The notes beneath the pieces are model-generated. The model had not been told where the DNA came from, did not search any database, and worked only from the letters and a program-made list of their open reading frames with translations. From NCBI GenBank assembly GCA_041402005.1, contig JAWKTB010000002.1:434001-498000 (forward strand): a DNA stretch of 64,000 nucleotides, written 5' to 3'. Made by a program: the position numbers and the translations under genes. This DNA is from JAJRXR01 sp041402005 (GTDB taxonomy: Bacteria > Planctomycetota > Phycisphaerae > Phycisphaerales > UBA1924). Below are positions 8,333-16,703 of the stretch, piece by piece (within the stretch, counting starts at the first letter, position 1; every line of letters begins with the position of its first letter).

Positions 8333-9568
8333 ATGGGCGTCTACAAATATCAGATCCGGACGTCGGACGGGCGGCTCCAGACGGGCGTGATGGCCGCGGA
8401 CAGCGCGCAGAACGCCTCGGCGATCCTCCGCAACCAGGGCGCGCGCGTCATCTCGGTCCAGGCGGACCGCGAGGGCGGCGCGGGCGCGGTCGCCAGCGGC
8501 ATCCTGGGACGCATCCGCGAGTTCAACTCGCGCAAGCCCAGCCAGAAGCACGTCCTCGACTTCACGACCCAGCTCGCGGTGATGATCCGCGCGGGCATCA
8601 ACCTCCGCTCGGCCCTCGACGGCATCGCCGACCAGACCGAGCACAAGGCCTTCAAGAAGGTCATCCTCCAGCTCAAGGAGGACGTGGAGAGCGGCAAGCA
8701 GTTCTCCGACGCCCTGGCGGCCCACCCCAAGCTCTTCGGGCCCCTCTACATCAACATGGTCCGCGCGTCCGAGATGTCGGGCTCGTTCTCCGAGATGCTC
8801 GACCGCATCGGCGGGTACATCAGCCAGCAGCTCGAGACCCGCAAGCTGGTCATCGGCGCCTCGATCTACCCGGCGATCATCGGGTGCCTCGCGGTCTGCG
8901 TCACCGTCTTCCTGCTCACCTTCGTGCTCCCGAAGTTCTACCAGGTGTTCGAGGGCAAGGAGGACGTGCTCCCCTGGGCGACCAAGTTCCTGATGGGTCT
9001 CAGCCGTTTCATGGTGGCGGACTGGCCCTTCATCTTGGGCGGCGTCGCGATCCTGGGTGGCCTGCTCTACGCCGGTCTCAAGACCGAGCTGGGCTCGTTC
9101 TGGGTCGACCGCCTGAAGCTGACGGTCCCGATCATGCGGGGCATGTTCCGCTCGCTGTACATCTCGCGGTCGCTGCAGACCATGGGCCAGCTGATCAACG
9201 CGGGCGTGCCCATGCTGGACACGCTGAGCATCACGGGGGACGTCTCGGGCAACCAGCTCTACGGCGGGATGTGGCGCAAGGTCCACGACTCGGTCAAGCA
9301 GGGCAAAAAGATCGCCGCCCCCTTGCAGGACACCGACCTGCTGCCCCGGGCCGTGAGCCAGATGATCTCGGCGGGTGAAGAGTCCGGAAAGCTGGGCGAG
9401 GTGCTCGACGAGATCTCGACGTACTACGCCAAGCTGCTGAAGGACCAGATCAAGGCGGTTACCGGAATGATCGAGCCCATCATGATCATCATCATGGGAT
9501 CAATCGTTGGATTCATCGCCATGGCGATCATCCTTCCGATCTTCAAGATGAGCCAGATCGTGCGGTAA
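8333..9568 (+). CDS. Type IV pilus / type II secretion inner-membrane platform protein (PilC/GspF)
   Basis: Inner-membrane platform that couples the cytoplasmic ATPase to assembly of pilin-like subunits. The 411-residue protein has the duplicated GspF fold: first half FTTQLAVMIRAGINLRSALD with membrane segments near residues 180-205, second half ISRSLQTMGQLINAGVPMLDTL...QMISAGEESGKLGEVLDEI, ending in a long hydrophobic segment (MIEPIMIIIMGSIVGFIAMAI; shown here as separate short motifs, GSIVGFIAMAIILPIF at the end). Directly downstream of the PilT-like ATPase, so probably co-transcribed. Whether the machine is a pilus or a secretion pseudopilus cannot be decided from these genes. Confidence 0.93.
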   Translation: MGVYKYQIRTSDGRLQTGVMAADSAQNASAILRNQGARVISVQADREGGAGAVASGILGRIREFNSRKPSQKHVLDFTTQLAVMIRAGINLRSALDGIADQTEHKAFKKVILQLKEDVESGKQFSDALAAHPKLFGPLYINMVRASEMSGSFSEMLDRIGGYISQQLETRKLVIGASIYPAIIGCLAVCVTVFLLTFVLPKFYQVFEGKEDVLPWATKFLMGLSRFMVADWPFILGGVAILGGLLYAGLKTELGSFWVDRLKLTVPIMRGMFRSLYISRSLQTMGQLINAGVPMLDTLSITGDVSGNQLYGGMWRKVHDSVKQGKKIAAPLQDTDLLPRAVSQMISAGEESGKLGEVLDEISTYYAKLLKDQIKAVTGMIEPIMIIIMGSIVGFIAMAIILPIFKMSQIVR

Positions 9569-9581
9569 CGCACGCTTGAGG

Positions 9582-9614
9582 GGGCCGCGAGTCCCGCGAG
9601 GGCGCGGGCGGCCC
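9582..9614 (+). other. Intercistronic hairpin between pilC-like and pilV-like genes
   Basis: CCCGCG (9593-9598), AGGG loop, CGCGGG (9603-9608) form a perfect hairpin, flanked by GGGCCGC/GCGGCCC. There is no T-run. It may stabilise or process the operon mRNA rather than terminate it. Confidence 0.35.
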
Positions 9615-9630
9615 ACAGGGAGAGATCGGC

Positions 9631-10332
9631 ATGCGTTCCAGGCCACAGTCAGCCAGTCGGCGTCCCCGTGGGGCGGCGCCGGGCTTCACCCTCATCGAGG
9701 CCGCCCTCGCCACCGTCATCATCGGCGTGGGCATCCTCGCCATGGTCGACGCCCAGCAGTCCTTCATCCGGACCAACAACTGGTCCAGCCACGCCGCGAG
9801 CGGCACCTACCTCGCCAACGAACTCCGCGAGATCATCCGCTCCCTGCCCCGTCACGACCCCACCGTCGGACTCACCCTCACGGACTCGGGCGGTGGCGGC
9901 GGCGCCACGCTCTCGGGCTGGGGCCCCAACGCCGGCGAGCAGGTCCTCGCCGACTTCGACGACGTCGACGACTTCGACGGCATCACCTTCGGCTACGACG
10001 GCACCCCCGACCCCAGCGACGGCGACCTGCCCGGCCCGGTCAACGCCTTCCGCGAGGTGATCCCCGAGTTGACGGTCGACGGCGTCGAGGAGACCAACGG
10101 GGGCGTCCCGGTTCCGATGACCGGGTGGCGCCAGACCGTGATCGTCGAGAAGGTCGATCCCTTTGACACCTCGATCACGCTGGACGATGCGTACGTGGAG
10201 CCGCCATCGGGCTCCTTCCCGGGGCGTGCCGTGGACAAGTTCCCGCTCCGGGTGACGGTGGTGACGACCTACCAGGCGCCGGGCGCGATCGAGCCGGACG
10301 AGGTCGCCCGCGTGATCTGGATCATGCCATGA
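9631..10332 (+). CDS. Prepilin-like protein (PilV-type minor pseudopilin)
   Basis: Short basic leader followed by GFTLIEAALATVIIGVGIL, a class III prepilin signal: prepilin peptidase would cut between Gly and Phe, and the Glu at +5 is present. The 233-residue body is soluble and rich in Asp and Gly (an acidic stretch DDVDDFDG), with no recognised fold. It lies between the platform gene and a PilX-like gene and overlaps the next start by 4 nt (ATGA), so it is translationally coupled. Probable minor subunit capping or initiating the pilus/pseudopilus. Confidence 0.82.
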   Translation: MRSRPQSASRRPRGAAPGFTLIEAALATVIIGVGILAMVDAQQSFIRTNNWSSHAASGTYLANELREIIRSLPRHDPTVGLTLTDSGGGGGATLSGWGPNAGEQVLADFDDVDDFDGITFGYDGTPDPSDGDLPGPVNAFREVIPELTVDGVEETNGGVPVPMTGWRQTVIVEKVDPFDTSITLDDAYVEPPSGSFPGRAVDKFPLRVTVVTTYQAPGAIEPDEVARVIWIMP

Positions 10333-13271
10333 GCGAGGGGCGAGGAGAGAGACGCATGTCCTTGACGAGCACACGCACCCGCGCCCGCCGGAACCGCCTC
10401 GGGCGGTTCTTCGCCTCGAGGCGCGGCATCGCCTCGGTGCTGGCGATGATGTTCCTGATTGTCTTCGGCTCGCTGGTGGCGGCGATGGGCGTCGCCTCGA
10501 CGGGCAACGTGCGGACCGCGTCGATGCACCTGCGGGTGATGCGGGCGATGGGCGCCGCCGAGACGGGCATGGACATCGCCCAGGCGCGCCTGCAGGAGGC
10601 CGCGAGCCGCTTCGTCGTCGCCGAGAGCGACATCGACGCGACGATCGCGACCGCGCTGTGGACGGGCGATTCGGGTGTGATCGGGGATCACCAGGTGCTG
10701 CCGCCGCCCTCGGGCTTCGACGAGGGCAGCCTGCCCGCCGGCATCATGCAGGCCCTGGTCAACGAGCACGCCGCCGACCTGAACATCGTCACCGGCGGGG
10801 AGTTCATCGACGAACCCGCGATCGCGGGCGCCCCCTCGGGCACGGACACCAGCGTCTACTCCGCGACCAACTGGGTGTACACCCCGGCGGTCGGCGTCGA
10901 GGCGCCCCCGCAGAACGGGACCTTGCCCCCCGCCTTCCAGATCCGTTACGCGCCTCTGGCCGACGGCAAGACCATCCGCATCATCGTCGACGGCATCGTC
11001 TTCGACGACATGCGCTCGGGCGAGCCCATCCGGCGCACCATCTCCAAGGACTTCCGCATCGTCAAGCGCGTCGACTCGGCCATCATCTCGCCCAACCGCA
11101 TCATGATCGGCAAGAACGTCATGGTCGAGGGCAACCTCGGCGCCCGCTTCGAGGACGTCGAGTACAACAACGGCGACCCGCTCATCATCAAGAGCGACTT
11201 CTACGGCCTCGACCCCGCCCTCGACGCCAAGCTCGACGAGTTCTACGAGGCCGTCAAGACCTCCGACGTCGATGGTGACAACCGCCTCAGGGTCGGACAC
11301 CCCACCGAGGGCGCGGCCATCCCCGCCGACGACGACTTCAACGGCGACACGCTCCCCGATGGCGCGTTCCAGGACGCCACCCAGGACGGGTACCTCGACG
11401 ACTTCGACATCTTCATCCGCCACTTCGACGCCAACGGCGACAACCGCGTCACGCTCTCGACCGCGCTGACCGCGGGCACGCCCGCCGACGGCGAGAGCCC
11501 TGAGTTCACCCTCGACGAAGACCTCGCCGAGCTGATCGACTCCGCGCTTCCCGACCGGAACAAGAACGGCAAGTGGGGGTGGCTGGACGTCAACAACGAC
11601 AACAAGTACGACCCGGTCACCGAGACCCCCAACGACTGGGACGACTACCACTCGGTGTACGCCGACGTCGCCCTCGGGTGGCGCGACGGGTACATCGACG
11701 TGCTCGACCAGTACGCGAAGGTCGTCGGGCGCCTGATGTTCACGGTCGACGAGTCGGACTGGGTCGACGAGCAGGGTGACTACCACGAGAAGCTGCAGGG
11801 CCCGATCGACCCCGAGTCGGGCCAGGCGCCGATCACGTTCAGCGCGCCCGACGACGAGGTGCCGCTGATCACCGCGGACAGCTTCACGGACACGGAGACG
11901 GACCTGCAGGCCGCCGCCGACGGCGACCCCTTCTGGGACCAGGTCGCCGACCAGCTCGGCGTCTCCATCCCCGTGCTCGACACCTGGACCGTCGACATGA
12001 ACTCGGGCGGCGCTGACGACCCCTGGTTCGAGGCGGTGTGGGCGGACAACAACTACGACGGGCTGCCCGACAACGCCTCCGACGCCTACTTCGAGAAGTC
12101 GCCCTTCAACTCGCCCGCCTTCGCGGACTACTACTACCGCCCCGTCTTCAAGCGTTTCGTCTTCCGCAACTGCCAGATCCCGATGGGCCTCAACGCCCTT
12201 TTCGAGGACTGCACGTTCGTCGGCGTCACCTACGTCCGCACGTACGAGGCCAACACGTACCCCCACTGGACGGTCTTCGGCAAGCTCGAGATCGACGGGA
12301 CGTCGTACCCGACCCCCGAGTTCCCGCGCACCGCGTTCGGCGACGAGTCCTCCGAGGTCGCCAACGCCGACGACGCCTACGACGGCCTCCCCGACACCGC
12401 GATCCCGCCCGAGCAGGTCATCATGCTCGCCAACAGCCCGCTCGACAAGGGCGACATCCTCGACTCCCAGATCGCCAGCTTCAGCTCCAGCGACTACGAC
12501 TCGCTCCCCGAGCCTCTCATCATCGACGGCAAGCGCGTCACCGACACCAAGCTCTATTCGAACAACATCCGCTTCCACGACTGTCTGTTCGTGGGCTCGA
12601 TCATCTCGGACACGCCGCAGAACTTCACGCAGGTCCGCAACAAGCTCCAGTTCACGGGCGCGACCCGCTTCACGGACGTCCACCCCGAGCTGCCCGACGA
12701 CGGGTACTACAACCCGGACCCCGGGGACATGGAGGAGATCGCCAAGAGCTCCATGATGCTCCCCAACTACTCGGTCGACATCGGCTCCTTCAACTCGCCC
12801 CCCGAGCAGAACGTCTACCTCCACGGCGCCATCATCGCCGGCGTCCTCGACGCCCGCGGCAACACCACCATCGAGGGCGCCCTCCTGCTCACCTACCAGC
12901 CCGTGTACGGTGAGGGCCCCCTCGTCGACGTCACCGGCGCTCCCGTCGGCAACCCCGCCGGCTTCAACGCCACGCTCGGCTACTTCGGGCCCGAGGACGG
13001 CGACTTCGAGTCGCTCGACCCCAACACGCTCCCCGAGATCGGCGGCGTCAAGATCGTCGGCTGGGACCTGCCACCCTACGACGGCCTGCCCGACCTGCCG
13101 TACAACCACGACCCCATCGACGCCCAGGCCCAGGGCGGCGTCATCGTCCCCTTCCACGGGTACGGCAAGGTCCTGCTCCGGTACGACCCCAACATGACGC
13201 TCCCCTCCGGGATCCGTCTGCCCCTGCGCGCCACCAGCATCGTGGGCACGTACCACGAGGGCGGCCTGTGA
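10329..13271 (+). CDS. Very large PilX-like secreted/membrane-anchored protein with Ca-binding-like repeats
   Basis: Basic N-terminus, then RRGIASVLAMMFLIVFGSL, a PilX/GspK-like start with one transmembrane helix and no FTLIE site. The remaining ~900 residues are extracytoplasmic, far longer than ordinary PilX. Several short Asp/Asn loops resemble EF-hand or dockerin calcium loops: DVDGDNRLRVG, DATQDGYLDDFD, DANGDNRVTLS and DRNKNGKWGWLDVNNDNKYD. An alternative start, ATG 10356, has the better Shine-Dalgarno sequence (GAGGAGAG, ~6 nt upstream) and may be the true one. Overlaps both neighbours by 4 nt or fewer. Plausible role: a tip adhesin or surface-exposed minor subunit of the pilus-like machine; the substrate is unknown. 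Confidence 0.8.
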   Translation: MSEGRGERRMSLTSTRTRARRNRLGRFFASRRGIASVLAMMFLIVFGSLVAAMGVASTGNVRTASMHLRVMRAMGAAETGMDIAQARLQEAASRFVVAESDIDATIATALWTGDSGVIGDHQVLPPPSGFDEGSLPAGIMQALVNEHAADLNIVTGGEFIDEPAIAGAPSGTDTSVYSATNWVYTPAVGVEAPPQNGTLPPAFQIRYAPLADGKTIRIIVDGIVFDDMRSGEPIRRTISKDFRIVKRVDSAIISPNRIMIGKNVMVEGNLGARFEDVEYNNGDPLIIKSDFYGLDPALDAKLDEFYEAVKTSDVDGDNRLRVGHPTEGAAIPADDDFNGDTLPDGAFQDATQDGYLDDFDIFIRHFDANGDNRVTLSTALTAGTPADGESPEFTLDEDLAELIDSALPDRNKNGKWGWLDVNNDNKYDPVTETPNDWDDYHSVYADVALGWRDGYIDVLDQYAKVVGRLMFTVDESDWVDEQGDYHEKLQGPIDPESGQAPITFSAPDDEVPLITADSFTDTETDLQAAADGDPFWDQVADQLGVSIPVLDTWTVDMNSGGADDPWFEAVWADNNYDGLPDNASDAYFEKSPFNSPAFADYYYRPVFKRFVFRNCQIPMGLNALFEDCTFVGVTYVRTYEANTYPHWTVFGKLEIDGTSYPTPEFPRTAFGDESSEVANADDAYDGLPDTAIPPEQVIMLANSPLDKGDILDSQIASFSSSDYDSLPEPLIIDGKRVTDTKLYSNNIRFHDCLFVGSIISDTPQNFTQVRNKLQFTGATRFTDVHPELPDDGYYNPDPGDMEEIAKSSMMLPNYSVDIGSFNSPPEQNVYLHGAIIAGVLDARGNTTIEGALLLTYQPVYGEGPLVDVTGAPVGNPAGFNATLGYFGPEDGDFESLDPNTLPEIGGVKIVGWDLPPYDGLPDLPYNHDPIDAQAQGGVIVPFHGYGKVLLRYDPNMTLPSGIRLPLRATSIVGTYHEGGL

Positions 13272-13882
13272 GAAACACCATGCGCACACACGCCACTCGG
13301 ACCCGCGCCTTCAGCCTCATCGAGGTGCTGATCGCGCTGACCATCACCGCGACGCTGCTCACCGCGACGCTCGCCGCCCTCGACGCCTCCTTCAAGAGCT
13401 ACAAGTACACCACCGATTCCGCCTCCACCCACGTCGTCGCCCGCATCGTGACCCAGCGCGTGACCGCGATGATCCGCACCGGGCGACGCTTCGGCCCGTA
13501 CCCCGTCAACCCGATCACGACTCCCGAGCTCGAGAGCGACTGGATCGAGTTCGTGAGCTACTCGGACCCCGCCGCGGGCGTCGAGGTGGTCACCCGCCTG
13601 GAGCGTCGTGATTCGCCCGGCGACACCGGGCCCTACGCGCTCTGGTACGTCGGGACGCGCTCCGAGGGCGGCTCGGTCGTCTCGACCGAGGAGTACCCGC
13701 TGCTCGACCGCCTGACCGAGCTGAAGTTCATCCTCGAGTACGAGGTCGGCCCCCATCTGACACGGGCGACGATGGACATGATCATCCAGCCCGACGACAT
13801 GGAAGACGCCTCGATCAGCACCAGCCTGGACGCGCCGACGATCCGGATGGTCGCCTCCGCGGCGCCGCGCCAGGAGGGCTGA
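13268..13882 (+). CDS. Prepilin-like protein (PilW-type minor pseudopilin)
   Basis: N-terminal prepilin signal AFSLIEVLIALTITATLL preceded by a short basic leader; residue -1 is Ala instead of Gly, and Glu +5 is present. The remaining ~175 residues are soluble with no recognised enzyme motif. GTG 13268 overlaps the TGA of the preceding gene; ATG 13280, four codons later, is equally possible. Last gene of the pilT-pilC-pilV-pilX-pilW-like set; order and overlaps indicate one transcription unit and a role as a minor pseudopilin. Confidence 0.8.
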   Translation: MRNTMRTHATRTRAFSLIEVLIALTITATLLTATLAALDASFKSYKYTTDSASTHVVARIVTQRVTAMIRTGRRFGPYPVNPITTPELESDWIEFVSYSDPAAGVEVVTRLERRDSPGDTGPYALWYVGTRSEGGSVVSTEEYPLLDRLTELKFILEYEVGPHLTRATMDMIIQPDDMEDASISTSLDAPTIRMVASAAPRQEG

Positions 13883-14056
13883 GCCCCCTCCCTCTCTCCG
13901 GCGCGAGCCCCCTCCCCCCCGGTGGGGCCGGTTTCCAACCGCCCCGCCCCAAACAATCTTTCGAAACGTCCCCCCTTCCGCTTCCATACTCAAGAATGGG
14001 TGCAAACTCAGTTTCTTGACCAAATGGGTCATCTGAGGCTTGCCCCCCGGTGGGAG

Positions 14057-14062
14057 TATGCT
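14057..14062 (+). promoter_or_regulatory. -10-like box TATGCT for the 14069 gene
   Basis: TATGCT lies 6 nt before ATG 14069 with no Shine-Dalgarno sequence between, fitting a leaderless transcript. The stretch 13883-14056 before it is less GC-rich than the genes around it and shows no well-spaced -35 hexamer. Confidence 0.5.
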
Positions 14063-14068
14063 GCGGTC

Positions 14069-15088
14069 ATGAAGGGGGCTTGCGAGCTTGTGCTCGTGAC
14101 GTTGCTGGGGCTTTGCGCGCCCGCGGCATCCGCGCAGGACGGCTCGCTCTTTCAGAAGCAGTGGCAAGAAGCGAAGGCGGTCGAGGGGCTGCCGGACGGG
14201 ATCTATCTCGAGCTTGAGCACAATTCAGCTGGCGTGCAGACGGCGCCTGGGTACGAGAGCCCGGATGGCGTCTATCACAGTGTGATCAAGCTCTGGTGGA
14301 AGTCGCGGGATACCTGGCGGTATTGCAAGGACAGCCCCGGGCTGCCTATCGCCTACAACGACGCCGCGTGGTCCACCGAGAGTGAGGCGGCGTGGATGAT
14401 GGGGCCGACCGCGTTGACCGTCGTTGAACCTGGTCACATCCCGGATCGGAAAGATCCATCGGGATTGATCGCGAATCTCCCCCCACTCTGGCAGGAGTGG
14501 GCAACCGGTCTCGAGGCGAACTCGCCGCTGATGTTCGAGCCCGCGGCGCCGGCCACCGTAGGCGGCGACAAACGTTGGTCCGCCGAGGCGATATCCGCCG
14601 ACGGCAAACGCTTCATTTCGTACCGAGGCATTGTGTCGCCGGCCGGCGATCGTCTGCTCGTCGAGCGCGCAGTGGCGAAAGACGCTGAGAATCGGGTGCT
14701 CGGCGGATTGGAGCTGTCGGGATGGCGACGAGAACCTCTCTCTCCGACAGGCTGGATCGCCACGGCGTTTGAGAGCACCGGCCCGAATGGAGAGTTTGTG
14801 CAGTCGTTCGCGATCAAGTCGCTCCGTCCGTTGCGACCCGAGGACCAGTTGGACAGGCTCGTGGCGGTCCCCGCGTCCGATGGGGAGGATCTGGTACGAG
14901 GCGTCCCGACCTTCCGCTCCGTCTTCGACCACCGACCCGAGAGGCGATCCCTAACTGTTGATGGCGTTGTTCAGGACCTTCCACGCCCCGCGCCGCACGC
15001 GAGCGCGGGGCTCATGAGGATTCTCGGCTGGCTGGCGTTGGCCGGGCTCGTGCTTGTTTTGGTGTATCTGCGGCTGAGAATGAAATAA
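14069..15088 (+). CDS. Signal-peptide protein with C-terminal membrane anchor, function unknown
   Basis: I do not recognise the family. The N-terminus is a good secretion signal (MKGACELVLVTLLGLCAPAA, cut near ASAQD). A ~290-residue extracytoplasmic region follows, then a C-terminal hydrophobic helix (ILGWLALAGLVLVLVYLRL) with a basic end, so the protein is probably anchored with its body outside the cytoplasm. The TATGCT box 6 nt upstream and the signal peptide fix the start at 14069 rather than at an earlier in-frame ATG. The next two genes (small Cys-rich secreted protein and MauE-like/pseudopilin fusion) follow closely on the same strand, so the three may act together at the envelope. Confidence 0.75.
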   Translation: MKGACELVLVTLLGLCAPAASAQDGSLFQKQWQEAKAVEGLPDGIYLELEHNSAGVQTAPGYESPDGVYHSVIKLWWKSRDTWRYCKDSPGLPIAYNDAAWSTESEAAWMMGPTALTVVEPGHIPDRKDPSGLIANLPPLWQEWATGLEANSPLMFEPAAPATVGGDKRWSAEAISADGKRFISYRGIVSPAGDRLLVERAVAKDAENRVLGGLELSGWRREPLSPTGWIATAFESTGPNGEFVQSFAIKSLRPLRPEDQLDRLVAVPASDGEDLVRGVPTFRSVFDHRPERRSLTVDGVVQDLPRPAPHASAGLMRILGWLALAGLVLVLVYLRLRMK

Positions 15089-15104
15089 GAATGGAGGAGA
15101 TGGA

Positions 15105-15464
15105 ATGACACGATCAAGGATCGCCGGTGGAGTCGGCGCGACCGCGATTCTCCTCGTCAGCGCGGCTGTCGCGGGGGACTGCTGGATGGCGAGCCCGCTG
15201 ATCTTCGACTCCTGCTCGTTGGCCGAGTGTGACACTTCGATGGCGTGCACGAACCCGGTTGAGCAGACCGAGGACGTGCACATGGCGTTCGGCGGCGCTG
15301 ACGAAGGGAAAACGGCGAAGGCGGACGTGCTGTACAACTGCTACGTGATCTGGTTCGAGTTCGCTCCCGTAGGGGGTTGCATCGAGCCGCACGACTGCAA
15401 TCTGGTCGTGCCAGGCCAGATTCCGTCCGGCTTCCACTGCCCACGGGGCGGCCCGATTTCCTGA
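15105..15464 (+). CDS. Small secreted protein with eight cysteines, unknown
   Basis: 119 residues with a signal peptide (ATAILLVSAAVAGDC). After the signal there are eight cysteines, an even number suited to four disulfides, arranged singly and in pairs (SCSLAEC, GGCIEPHDC, FHCPRGG). A strong Shine-Dalgarno sequence GGAGGAG precedes the ATG. It begins 16 nt after the upstream anchored protein and ends 3 nt before the MauE-like fusion, so it is almost certainly in the same operon. Pairing of a Cys-rich exported protein with a MauE-like membrane protein suggests disulfide chemistry, but that is inference. Confidence 0.7.
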   Translation: MTRSRIAGGVGATAILLVSAAVAGDCWMASPLIFDSCSLAECDTSMACTNPVEQTEDVHMAFGGADEGKTAKADVLYNCYVIWFEFAPVGGCIEPHDCNLVVPGQIPSGFHCPRGGPIS

Positions 15465-15467
15465 ACC

Positions 15468-16703
15468 ATGTTCTTCCTCCGCGGAATGGTCGTTCGTCGG
15501 GCGAGGACCATCCTCACGCTGGGCGCGTGGGTCGTCTTCCTCGGCTTCGGCCTCGCGGGGGTCGCGAAGCTGATCGAGTTGAACGCCTTTGAGGCGCACT
15601 TGCGAGACTGGACGATCGTGCCGGACGCGCTCGCGCCCCTCGTCGCGCTCCTCGTGCCGATGTTCGAATTCGGCCTTGCCGGCTTGTGGATCGTTGGGCG
15701 CCGGGGCAGGCGTGTCGCGGCCGCGGCGCTGCTCTTCGCCTTCTTGCTGGGCGGCGTTTCCGTCGCCCAATATGCCACGCACCCCGTCCCGGAATGCGGG
15801 TGTCTCGGGATTCTCGCCAAGTACGCGAGGCTAGAGGCCGGGCTGCCGAAGCTGATCGGTGTGAACGTCGGCGCGGTCCTCGTACTCGCAGCCTGGCTCG
15901 TCGTCGTGCGGCCGGACCAGGCGCGAGGGCATGAAACCGAGAGTTCCCCCGCCGCGCGTCTTGGACGAGATCAAGCGTCCACACCGGCCTACACGCTGAT
16001 AGAAGCCATCCTGATCGTCGCCATCATTGGGCTCTTGATCGCCTTGCTTCTGCCGTCGCTCGGGCGTGCACGCCTTGGCGCCCAGGACACCGTGTCGCTG
16101 AGCAATATGCGTCAGCACGCGTCCGTCTACGCGGCATATGCCACGGATTTCGATGACTACTCGCCCTACCCCGTTGACCCCGACGCAACCCTCAACGTGT
16201 TCCGCGGCGGCGGCCAGGTCGTCGAGGCCGAATACTTCTGGGTGACGGAGCTCTGGCAGTTCGCGCTCGCCGACGCCTACTACGACGCCGCCGTCTTCAG
16301 TGATTCGTTCAGTCACCCCCTAGACCGCCAGAACGGCACATGGATCACGTACCGCATGACGAGCAGCTTCCTTGCCGACCCGCGGTATTGGGTCGATCGC
16401 CCCGACCGTGACGTCTCGTTGTGGGGCGGTGTCCGAGTGACGCAGACGAGATTCCCTGCCGACAAGGCATGGCTCATCGAGTTCCATCCACGCCGCGGGA
16501 TCCCAGTCGGTCTTGGCTCGGTCGGGCAGAGCCGCGAGGGTGTGGGGCTGGCATTCGTCGATGGTCATTCTGAGCGTTTGAACGGGCCACAGCTCACAGT
16601 CCCCCTCTTCTACGGCGACGGCCTCGTCGATCAGGCCCTGCGCCAGATCGGCATCTTCGGCATGCACACGCCCGACGGCGCACTCGGGAGGGACAAGCGC
16701 TAA
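15468..16703 (+). CDS. MauE/DoxX-like membrane domain fused to a pseudopilin
   Basis: Residues ~14-147 contain four hydrophobic helices (WVVFLGFGLAGVAKLI, LLVPMFEFGLAGLWIVG, LLFAFLLGGVSVAQYA, GAVLVLAAWLVVV) with a Cys pair in PECGCLG (Cys110, Cys112), the arrangement of MauE-like redox-associated membrane proteins. After a polar linker, residues ~172-198 are a prepilin signal (PAYTLIEAILIVAIIGLL; Ala at -1, Glu179 at +5), followed by a planctomycete-type pseudopilin body (SNMRQHASVYAAYATD, and near the end GVGLAFVDGHSERL). With an even number of helices before it, the cleavage site would face the cytoplasm, where prepilin peptidase acts, so the polyprotein might be cut in two. The single open frame shows no sign of an assembly join. 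Its stop overlaps that of nnrD. Confidence 0.85.
   Translation: MFFLRGMVVRRARTILTLGAWVVFLGFGLAGVAKLIELNAFEAHLRDWTIVPDALAPLVALLVPMFEFGLAGLWIVGRRGRRVAAAALLFAFLLGGVSVAQYATHPVPECGCLGILAKYARLEAGLPKLIGVNVGAVLVLAAWLVVVRPDQARGHETESSPAARLGRDQASTPAYTLIEAILIVAIIGLLIALLLPSLGRARLGAQDTVSLSNMRQHASVYAAYATDFDDYSPYPVDPDATLNVFRGGGQVVEAEYFWVTELWQFALADAYYDAAVFSDSFSHPLDRQNGTWITYRMTSSFLADPRYWVDRPDRDVSLWGGVRVTQTRFPADKAWLIEFHPRRGIPVGLGSVGQSREGVGLAFVDGHSERLNGPQLTVPLFYGDGLVDQALRQIGIFGMHTPDGALGRDKR

Noticed and set aside
10269..13289. Very long open frame on the minus strand opposite the PilX-like gene
   Set aside because: The frame is open because of the extreme GC third-position bias of the plus-strand gene; its translation is Val/Arg/Gly/Asp-rich without motifs, and the plus-strand gene has a membrane helix and operon overlaps.
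14016..14021. TTGACC as -35 for the 14069 gene
   Set aside because: It lies 35 nt before the TATGCT box, too far for a sigma-70 promoter.
16700..16703. Overlap of the MauE-like fusion and nnrD as an assembly error
   Set aside because: Convergent stops overlapping by 4 nt are normal in a compact genome and both proteins end sensibly.
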